From an uncultured Pseudomonadota bacterium (GTDB lineage: Bacteria; Myxococcota_A; UBA796; SXON01): DNA of 55,954 nt. The notes below the pieces were generated by a model. It did no database searches. It saw only the letters and a list, made by a program, of their open reading frames with translations, and was not told the DNA's origin. Where the stretch lies: assembly GCA_903921785.1 (NCBI GenBank), contig CAIXRH010000125.1, positions 1 to 55,954 of the forward strand. The letters are read 5' to 3'. Positions 47,601 to 54,232 of this stretch are shown piece after piece (position 1 is the stretch's first letter; every line of letters begins with the position of its first letter). A program made the translations under genes and the position numbers.

Positions 47601-49399
47601 GCCCGAAGCCCACCCCCGAAGCGGAGTCTCGCGCCTGGACCTGGGGCTCCCTCGTCCCGTACATGCGCCCCGACGCGAAGTGGTACGCCCTCGCGCTGGT
47701 GCTCACGCCGGCGGTGGCCGCGCTCAACGTGGCCCAGCCGCGGCTGCTCAAGGCGGTCATCGACGCCCACGTCACCGGCGGCTCCCCAGAAGGATTGCAG
47801 CGCGACGCCGGGTACTTCCTGGCCGCGGTCGTGGGCGCCTTCCTCATGGAGGGCGTCTACACCTACGTCACGGCGTTGGCGGCGGAGAACACGATCCTCC
47901 GACTGCGCCACGCCCTGGTGCGACAGGTGCTCTCGCTCTCCCAGCGGTTCTTCGAGGGGCAGCCGACCGGCCAGCTCATGTCGCGCGCCACCAGCGACAT
48001 CGACGCGCTCAACGACGCGCTCACCTCCGGATCGATCTCGCTCGCGCTCGACGTGCTCACGATGGTGGGCGTGCTGGTGTCGATGTTCCTGCTCGACTGG
48101 AAGCTGGCGCTCGTCCTCTGCCTGCTCGGGCCGCCCATCGCGGGCGTCATCGAGTTCGCCCGTCGACGGATGCGCTCGCTCTTCGCCGAGATCCGCGACT
48201 CCCTCGCCTCGCTCAACGCGTACGTGGCCGAGCGCGTCGCCGGCATCGAGGTCATCCAGCTCTACGGGCTCGAGCTGCGGGTCACCGAGCGCTTCGCGGA
48301 GCTCAACGCCCGGTACCGCGACTCCAACGTCACCAACAACTTCTACGATGCCGGGCTCTACGCGTTCATCGACGGCATCGCCTCGGTGTGCATCGCGGTG
48401 ATGTTGTACTGGGGCGCCACCAGCGGCAGCGAGCCGGCGCTCATCGTGGGCCTGGTGGTCGCGTTCAACGGCTACATCGACCAGCTCTTCCGGCCGCTCC
48501 GGGAGATCAGCGGAAAGATCACCTTCATCCAGCGCGCTGCCACCGCCCTGGACAAGATCTTCTGGCTCCTCGGGGTGGACGACCGCATCACCGCCGGCGA
48601 CCGCGGCCTCGCCGAAGCGAAGGGCCACCTGCGCATCCGCGACCTGCGCTTCCGCTACCGCGACGACGCCCCCTGGATCCTCGACGGCATCGACCTGGAG
48701 GTCCAGCCCGGCGAGGTCGTCGCGGTGGTGGGGCGGACCGGCGCAGGAAAGAGCACGTTGGTCCGCCTGCTCGCGCGGGTGCACGACGGCTATCAGGGGA
48801 ACATCGAGGTGGACGGGGTGGAGCTCTCCCGCCTGCGCCCCCAGGACATCCGCCGCGCCGTGGGCACCGTACGCCAGGAAGTGCAGCTCTTCCGCGACAC
48901 CTTGCGCTTCAACGTGACCCTGGACGATCCGAGCCTCGACCCCGCCCGGGTGCAGGCGGCCGTCGCCCAGAGCGGCCTCGACCGCATCGCCGCGCGCCTC
49001 CCCGAGGGCATGGGCCACGTGATCCGCGACCGCGGCAGCGATCTGAGCGCCGGCGAAGGGCAGATCGTCTCGCTCGCCCGCACCCTCGCCCGCGACCCGG
49101 CGCTGGTGATTCTCGATGAAGCGACCGCGAGCGTCGACCCCGTCAGCGAGCGGCTTTTGCAGGAGGCCATCGAGCGCCTCTTCGTTGACCGCACCTGCCT
49201 CGTCATCGCCCACCGCCTCTCGACCATCACCCGCGCCGACCGCATCGTCGTCCTGCACGCGGGGAAGGTGGCCGAGGTCGGCTCGCACGCCGAGCTGCTG
49301 GAGCGGGATGGGATGTACGCCGCGCTCTACCGCGAGGGCCTGCAGGCCGGCGGCGAGCTGGAGCCCGCGCCCACAACCCCGAAGCCCGGAGCCGCCTGA
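47597..49399 (+). CDS. ABC exporter half-transporter, catalytic-site subunit
   Basis: A 600-residue TMD-NBD protein starting with the GTG at 47597, overlapping the previous stop; the open frame extends far upstream only as a shadow of the neighbour. Walker A GRTGAGKST, Walker B LVILDEATASVD with catalytic Glu, and H-loop IAHRLSTI are intact, but the signature is LSAGEGQ instead of LSGGQ. The complementary defects of the two subunits fit a heterodimer with one good ATP site, formed by this Walker A/B and the partner LSGGQ. Substrate unknown; lipid, drug or peptide export is typical. Confidence 0.94.
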   Translation: MSPKPTPEAESRAWTWGSLVPYMRPDAKWYALALVLTPAVAALNVAQPRLLKAVIDAHVTGGSPEGLQRDAGYFLAAVVGAFLMEGVYTYVTALAAENTILRLRHALVRQVLSLSQRFFEGQPTGQLMSRATSDIDALNDALTSGSISLALDVLTMVGVLVSMFLLDWKLALVLCLLGPPIAGVIEFARRRMRSLFAEIRDSLASLNAYVAERVAGIEVIQLYGLELRVTERFAELNARYRDSNVTNNFYDAGLYAFIDGIASVCIAVMLYWGATSGSEPALIVGLVVAFNGYIDQLFRPLREISGKITFIQRAATALDKIFWLLGVDDRITAGDRGLAEAKGHLRIRDLRFRYRDDAPWILDGIDLEVQPGEVVAVVGRTGAGKSTLVRLLARVHDGYQGNIEVDGVELSRLRPQDIRRAVGTVRQEVQLFRDTLRFNVTLDDPSLDPARVQAAVAQSGLDRIAARLPEGMGHVIRDRGSDLSAGEGQIVSLARTLARDPALVILDEATASVDPVSERLLQEAIERLFVDRTCLVIAHRLSTITRADRIVVLHAGKVAEVGSHAELLERDGMYAALYREGLQAGGELEPAPTTPKPGAA

Positions 49400-49400
49400 G

Positions 49401-50270
49401 ATGCGGCTCGTGGCCGCCCTGGCCGCGGCGCTGCTCCCCGGGAGCGGACTGGCGGACTACCTGGGAGGGCGAACACTTTTCGGCGCGCTCACGCCGTGGT
49501 TGTGGCTCGCCACGCAGGTGGTGCCGATGTTCGCGTGGCGGGCGGGGTGGTTGTCCGGGACGGCGCTCTACCCGGTGGTCTTCGGCGCGGCGTTCGTCCT
49601 CTGGGGCGCGCAGATCGCGACCGCGATCCTCCTGGTACCGCGAGCGGAGCGGCCACGACCCTGGGCCATCGTGCTCGGCACCCTGCTGGGTCTGGCCATC
49701 GTCGGCTGCGGCGGCGTGGGGGCGCGGGCATACACGGCGGAGGTGCTGATCATTCCCAGCGCGGGGATGTCCCCGACGCTCCTCCCGAACGACCGCGTGC
49801 TGGTGCGGCTGCGCCACGGCGAGCCGGTGTCGCCAGGGCAGGTGGTGGTCTACCATTCCCACGGCGAAGATTCGGTCCACCGCGTGGTGGCGACCGAGGG
49901 CCAGACGGTGGCCATCACCAACGGTGAGCTCTTCGTCGACGGCGTCCCCGCGACCGCCGGCACCACTCCGCTCCCGCTCGGACTCCGCGACGCGAATTGC
50001 CTCCCGCTCCCCGCCGAACGGGCGATCATCGAGTCCGGGGGCACCCGTAGCTGGGTCACCCTCCGGGACCCCAAACAATTCCTCCCCGACTTTCCCCAGG
50101 TCACCGTCCCTCCGCACAGCCTGTTCGTCCTCGGCGACAACCGGGATGCGGCCTCCGACAGCCGCCTGAAGGGCTACGTCGGCGTGGACGACGTCTACGG
50201 CTTCGTCGACACCGCCCTCGCGCAGCCCGATCCGTGCGAGGGCAGCCGAGAGGCTCGGGTGATCCGGTAG
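49401..50270 (+). CDS. signal peptidase I (S26) homologue lacking the Ser/Lys catalytic dyad
   Basis: A 289-residue membrane protein starting one base after the preceding stop. Four N-terminal hydrophobic segments precede the S26 domain. Conserved boxes are present (IPSAGMSPTLLPNDRVLV, VHRVVATEGQTV, LFVLGDNRDAASDSR), but where the family has the nucleophile Ser in SM-PTL this protein reads AGMSPTL (Gly), and the general-base Lys of the (I/V)KR(V/I)V box is His. It is therefore either a non-proteolytic relative or uses an altered mechanism. It is the last gene of the exporter operon and so may serve a transported substrate. Confidence 0.85.
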   Translation: MRLVAALAAALLPGSGLADYLGGRTLFGALTPWLWLATQVVPMFAWRAGWLSGTALYPVVFGAAFVLWGAQIATAILLVPRAERPRPWAIVLGTLLGLAIVGCGGVGARAYTAEVLIIPSAGMSPTLLPNDRVLVRLRHGEPVSPGQVVVYHSHGEDSVHRVVATEGQTVAITNGELFVDGVPATAGTTPLPLGLRDANCLPLPAERAIIESGGTRSWVTLRDPKQFLPDFPQVTVPPHSLFVLGDNRDAASDSRLKGYVGVDDVYGFVDTALAQPDPCEGSREARVIR

Positions 50271-50367
50271 GTTCGTCGAAGGGGTGGAGGCGCCACACCG
50301 GCTTGCCCCCCGGCCGGCGCCGTGCCCAGAGGTGCCGCCGCGGTGAGAATGACTCCCCGGGCGACGA

Positions 50368-50441
50368 GCGACGCCGCGGCGCCGCGATGGCCAGGCAGGT
50401 CCATCGAACCCAAGCGGACCGTGATCCGGCCATCGCCCAGA
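50368..50441 (-). repeat. repeat family B, copy 3 (imperfect palindrome)
   Basis: On the minus strand it reads CTCTGGGCGATGGCCGGATC and ends GGCCATCGCGGCGCCGCGGC. The outer stem GCGATGGCC/GGCCATCGC (50384-50392 with 50428-50436) differs from copies 1 and 2 (GCGATGCGC/GCGCATCGC) by paired changes, so the stem is preserved. It lies between convergent genes; the rest of the 204-base gap holds another GC stem near 50289-50331. Confidence 0.75.
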
Positions 50442-50474
50442 GGGTTGTCCTTCTCCTCGTTCTCGGCCGCCAGC

Positions 50475-51671
50475 CTACCGGCCGAGGAGCAGGGAGACCG
50501 CGCGATCCGCCTCGGCTTCGTCCCGATTGAGCACCGTGTGATCGGTGGTGGCGTAGTCGGTGATGGTGAGGAAGTCGGCGTGCTCCGGCTGCAGGTCGAT
50601 CAGGTACTGAACGGTCTCGATCGGGACCAGCGGATCCGCCGAGGAGTACCACATGCCGAGCGGATAATTCAAGCCGCTGCGGTCCACGGCCTGCGTCAGC
50701 GAATAGGCGTAGAGGTTCGGCTCGATGTCGTCGCGGTAGTTGCCGGCCTCCGAGTCGAGGTCGCCAGAGATCTTGCCGTCTCCGTCGTCGTCTTCGTGGT
50801 CGGGGTAGATCCGAGCGAGACCGTCGTTGATCGCGTGGAAGGTCTCGGACTCGGTGTCGGACTTCGCGATCTTCGTGAACACGTCCATCGTGCTGTCGAC
50901 CACGATGCCCTTGATCGGCGTGGCGTTCTGGTCGGGCACGTCGTTGAGCAGATCACGGATGCGCAGCTCGGCCGCAGCCCGACCGCCCTCCCCAAGACCC
51001 ACGATGTAGATGCCGGACGCATCGAGCGAGATCGGCAGGTTGTCCAAGCCGAGGTCGGTGCGGGTCTGCGTGGCCACTTCGGGGGTGGGGTTCGCGATCG
51101 CGGTCATCACCCAGGCGAGGTAGCGGCCGTTGCGGTGTACGCCGCCATCGAGCTCCCAGTCGTTGTTGCGAGGACCCGACTCGTTGTGCCAGAGGTCCCC
51201 CCAGCAATTCGCGGGGTACATGGTGAAGGTGCCGGCGTCGGCGAGCTTGGCGGGGAGGATGCCGAGGTTGGTCTCGGTGGGCTCGAGCTGGTCTTCATCC
51301 AGCCCGTCGAGCAGGCCAAGCGTCTCGAAAACCTTGTTGGCGGCCCACTCGGAGCTGAACCGGTCCTGCGCGGCGTAGTGCACGGCCTCGCTGGAGTCGA
51401 ACGCGGGGACCACGCCGTCGGCGCGGGCCTTCACGTAGTCGAAGGCGCCGGAGTGGAAGAAGACGACGATGGGAGCGGCGGTGTCCAGCGTCTCGGGATA
51501 GACGGCGTAGAACGTGGCCGGGCTCCCGTCGGGACAGGTGAGCCCCGCGTAGTGGAACGGCTGCAGCACCAGGTCGGTGCGCTGGGTGTACTCGTTCTCG
51601 AAGTGGACCTTCTCCACCGCGAACTCGCCCGGCATCGGGGTGAAGCACCCGATCGCAAACAGGAACACCAT
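50475..51671 (-). CDS. alpha/beta-hydrolase-like lipoprotein without a nucleophile
   Basis: A 398-residue predicted lipoprotein with a very short signal (MVFLFAIGCF). Hydrolase-like strands include APIVVFFHSGAFDYVKARAD (oxyanion-hole region) and IYIVGLGEGGRAAAELR, where the nucleophile elbow GxSxG reads GLGEG and no Ser is present. A likely Ca-binding loop DHEDDDGDGKISGDLDSE follows. MWYSSADPLVPIETVQYLI and TTDHTVL correspond to the family acid and His regions. It may be a binding protein or a divergent esterase. Alone and convergent with the exporter operon. Confidence 0.65.
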   Translation of the reverse strand: MVFLFAIGCFTPMPGEFAVEKVHFENEYTQRTDLVLQPFHYAGLTCPDGSPATFYAVYPETLDTAAPIVVFFHSGAFDYVKARADGVVPAFDSSEAVHYAAQDRFSSEWAANKVFETLGLLDGLDEDQLEPTETNLGILPAKLADAGTFTMYPANCWGDLWHNESGPRNNDWELDGGVHRNGRYLAWVMTAIANPTPEVATQTRTDLGLDNLPISLDASGIYIVGLGEGGRAAAELRIRDLLNDVPDQNATPIKGIVVDSTMDVFTKIAKSDTESETFHAINDGLARIYPDHEDDDGDGKISGDLDSEAGNYRDDIEPNLYAYSLTQAVDRSGLNYPLGMWYSSADPLVPIETVQYLIDLQPEHADFLTITDYATTDHTVLNRDEAEADRAVSLLLGR

Positions 51672-51847
51672 CGACAGACCTCCACCGTTGACACTATAGC
51701 GCCCCGTCCGCTGCCTTGCCCGCCAGGTGGTTCCGGATCGCTCCCGCGGTGAGATCGGTCGCCGAGCCAGGCACCCCGGCGTCCTCCGGCGACGAGCGCG
51801 CCGGGGCCGCTCCCTGTGCCGCGCCCGCCGGGATAGCAGCCCTGCGC

Positions 51848-52330
51848 ATGCGCTGGCGCCTCGTGGATCGTATCGATGAGCTCGAGCGGGACCGCTTCGT
51901 GGCGGGGACCGTCTCCTTCAGCCCCGACCTGGAGCTCTTCCAGGACCACTTCCCGGGGTTCCCGGTGGTTCCGGGCGTGGTGCTGATGGAGTCCCTGGCG
52001 CAGATCGCCGGCAAGCTCATCGGCTACAGCGTGCGCCTCGGCCGCGGCGACTGGCCGTTCCCGATCCTCTCGATGATGCAGGCAGTGAAGTTCCGGAAGT
52101 TCGTTCGGCCGGGCGAGGTCGTCCGCCTGGAGGCCCGGCTTTTGAGCCTGCGCGACGAGAGCGCCGTGGTGGACGTGCGCGCGTGGGTCAACGGGCGCAC
52201 GGTGGCGCAGGCCGAGCAGACGTTCGTCTTCAACGCGGTGCCGCTCGATTCCCCCGCCGAGGGGGACCGCCTGGAGCAGATCGAGCGGAGCGAGCTGCGT
52301 CGACTGTGGGCGGAGTATCCCGGTGACTGA
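51848..52330 (+). CDS. FabZ-like hot-dog dehydratase
   Basis: A 160-residue hot-dog protein. The central-helix motif DHFPGFPVVPGVVLMESLAQ has His34 and Glu48 in the positions of the FabZ catalytic pair, and FRKFVRPGEVVRLEARL follows. FabZ dehydrates beta-hydroxyacyl-ACP in fatty acid elongation. The start is an ATG at 51848 after a GC-rich leader. Its stop overlaps the GTG start of a ketosynthase by 8 bases and a third condensing-enzyme-like gene follows, so this is a specialised acyl-chain operon rather than the primary fabZ of the lpx locus. Confidence 0.88.
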   Translation: MRWRLVDRIDELERDRFVAGTVSFSPDLELFQDHFPGFPVVPGVVLMESLAQIAGKLIGYSVRLGRGDWPFPILSMMQAVKFRKFVRPGEVVRLEARLLSLRDESAVVDVRAWVNGRTVAQAEQTFVFNAVPLDSPAEGDRLEQIERSELRRLWAEYPGD

Positions 52331-53480
52331 GCGGCTCGCCGTCACCGGGCTCGGGATGGTGACGCCGCTCGGCATCGGCGTGGAGGCCACCTGGCGCGCG
52401 GTGCTCGCGGCGGAGAACGGGGTGCGGCGCATCCGCCGCTTCGACCCCACCGGATTCCCGGTGACGTTCGCGGCCGAAGCTCCGCTGCCGGGCGAAGGCG
52501 CCGCGCTCAAGGCGGCGCTCACCGAGCTCGCGGTGAACGAAGCCCTGGCGATGAGCGGGCTCGCCCCCGGGCCGCGCGTCGGCGTCTGCCTCGGCAGCGA
52601 AGCCTGCCGCCCGCCGTGGGCGTGGTTGTGGAAGAAGGACGCCCCCTCCGCCGCCGAGGTGGACGCGCTGGCCCCCGACGCCCCGACGCGGCAGGTGGCG
52701 GCGCTCGCCGGCGCCACGGGCCCACGCAGCACGGTGTCCACCGCCTGCACCTCCAGCTCCCAGGCCCTCGGCGAGGCAATGCTCCGCCTCCGCCGCGGCG
52801 AAGTGGACGCGATGGTCTGCGGCGGGGTCGATGCCCTCTCCGAGCCGCTGATGGTCGTCGGCTTCTCCAAGCTCGGCGCGCTGTCCACCCGCAATGACGC
52901 CCCCGAGAAGGCCAGCCGCCCGTTCGACCTCCACCGCGACGGCTTCGTCCTCGGCGAGGGCGCGGGGTTCCTGGTGATCGAGCGGGAGTCCACGGCGCGC
53001 GCCCGCGGCGCCCTGGTGCTGGCCTGGGCCGAAGGCTGGGGTTGTTCCTGCAACGCCTGGCGGATCACCGACTCTCCTCCCGATGGCCGCGGCGCCTACG
53101 ACGCCATGGCCGCCGCCCTGCTCGACGCCGGGCTCCGCCCCGCCGACATCGGCTACATCAACGCCCACGGCACCTCCACCCAGCAGAACGACCTCTCGGA
53201 GAGCACGGCGATCGCCCGCCTCTTCGACCGGGTGCCCGTCTCCTCCACCAAGGGGATGATGGGGCACCTCGTGGCCGCGTGTGGGGCGGTCGAGGCCATC
53301 CTCTGCGTGCTCGCGCTGCGAGACCAGGTCCGGCCGGGCAGCCGCAACCTCGAAGAGCCCGACCCGAGCTGCCCGGTGAACCTGGTGAGGGACGCCGAAC
53401 GCGCCGCGCTCGACCACGTGCTCACCAACGCCTTCGGGTTCGGCGGCAGCAACGGCTCGCTGATCTTCGGGCGCGCATGA
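52323..53480 (+). CDS. beta-ketoacyl-ACP synthase (KAS, FabF type)
   Basis: A 385-residue condensing enzyme with a GTG start. The catalytic triad is intact: Cys142 in STACTSSSQA, His in NAHGTST and His in KGMMGHLVAACG. The family Gly-rich closing phrase NAFGFGGSNG is present. It elongates acyl-ACP with malonyl-ACP. It overlaps the FabZ-like gene before it and the ketosynthase-like gene after it (ATGA), forming one coupled unit. FabF-type enzymes in such trios build polyunsaturated, aryl-polyene-like or other special acyl chains; the product cannot be predicted. Confidence 0.93.
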   Translation: MTERLAVTGLGMVTPLGIGVEATWRAVLAAENGVRRIRRFDPTGFPVTFAAEAPLPGEGAALKAALTELAVNEALAMSGLAPGPRVGVCLGSEACRPPWAWLWKKDAPSAAEVDALAPDAPTRQVAALAGATGPRSTVSTACTSSSQALGEAMLRLRRGEVDAMVCGGVDALSEPLMVVGFSKLGALSTRNDAPEKASRPFDLHRDGFVLGEGAGFLVIERESTARARGALVLAWAEGWGCSCNAWRITDSPPDGRGAYDAMAAALLDAGLRPADIGYINAHGTSTQQNDLSESTAIARLFDRVPVSSTKGMMGHLVAACGAVEAILCVLALRDQVRPGSRNLEEPDPSCPVNLVRDAERAALDHVLTNAFGFGGSNGSLIFGRA

Positions 53481-54199
53481 TCGCCGCCGTCGGCGGGGTG
53501 CTCCCCAACGGGCTCATGCTGCACCCGCCCTTGCTCCCCCTGGGAGACGCGCACGCTGGCGTCGTCGAGGGTCCGGACCTGGGTCCCTGGCTCAAACGTA
53601 AGAAGGACGCCCGCCTCCTCCCTCGCGCCGCGGCGCTGGCGCTCCCAGCGGCCGGGCTCGCGATGCGCGCCTTCACCGGCGACGCCGAGGAGCTGGGAAT
53701 CTTCGTCGCGGTCGGCCGCGAACCACCCGACGAGGGGGACGCGGAGGCGAGCCTCGTGGCGATGGAGGAGTCCGGCACGTTGAGCCTGGTGAAGCTCGGG
53801 GGAGAGGGCCGCGCGCTCTACCCGCCGCTCCTCCCGCTGCGGACGCTCCCGAACATGGTGCTCGCCCACGTGGCCATCCAGCATGGCATCCGGGGCGAGA
53901 ACGCCTGCCTCGCCGGCGGGGAAGACGCCGGGCGCGCGGTGTGGGCCGCCGCGTGCGACGCCCTCGCCGAGGGCCGGTGCGCCGCCGCGCTCGTCGGCGC
54001 CGCCTACTCGGCGGTGGACCTCGCGAGCGCCCGGGATCGCCTCCGGCTTGGCCTTCGGGGTCCGCCGGGGGAAGGGGCGATCTTCGCGCTCCTCACCGCG
54101 CCGGCTCCGCTGCCACGTCCGGACAGCGCGTGGGCCGGGCGCACGGGCGATCTCGGTCCCGTCGCCGCGCTGCTCGGGCTCGTCGCCGCCGCCGGGTGA
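53477..54199 (+). CDS. truncated ketosynthase-like (chain-length-factor-like) protein
   Basis: A 240-residue protein with a single N-terminal-type KAS domain: MIAAVGGVLPNGLMLHPPLL, FVAVGREPPDEGDAEASLVA, LPNMVLAHVAIQHGIRGENA. The region matching the nucleophile reads CLAGGEDAGRAVWAAACDAL, without the active Cys at the right place, and the C-terminal His-bearing half of a KAS is absent. Inactive partners of this kind (CLF/FabF-like) form heterodimers that set chain length. The ATGA overlap with the KAS gene supports a heterodimer. Beta-ketoacyl-synthase-N-like proteins occur in aryl-polyene clusters, but other parts of such clusters are absent here. Confidence 0.75.
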   Translation: MIAAVGGVLPNGLMLHPPLLPLGDAHAGVVEGPDLGPWLKRKKDARLLPRAAALALPAAGLAMRAFTGDAEELGIFVAVGREPPDEGDAEASLVAMEESGTLSLVKLGGEGRALYPPLLPLRTLPNMVLAHVAIQHGIRGENACLAGGEDAGRAVWAAACDALAEGRCAAALVGAAYSAVDLASARDRLRLGLRGPPGEGAIFALLTAPAPLPRPDSAWAGRTGDLGPVAALLGLVAAAG

Positions 54200-54232
54200 G
54201 AAAGTGCCCGGGCCGTGCTACGGTGCGGCCCC

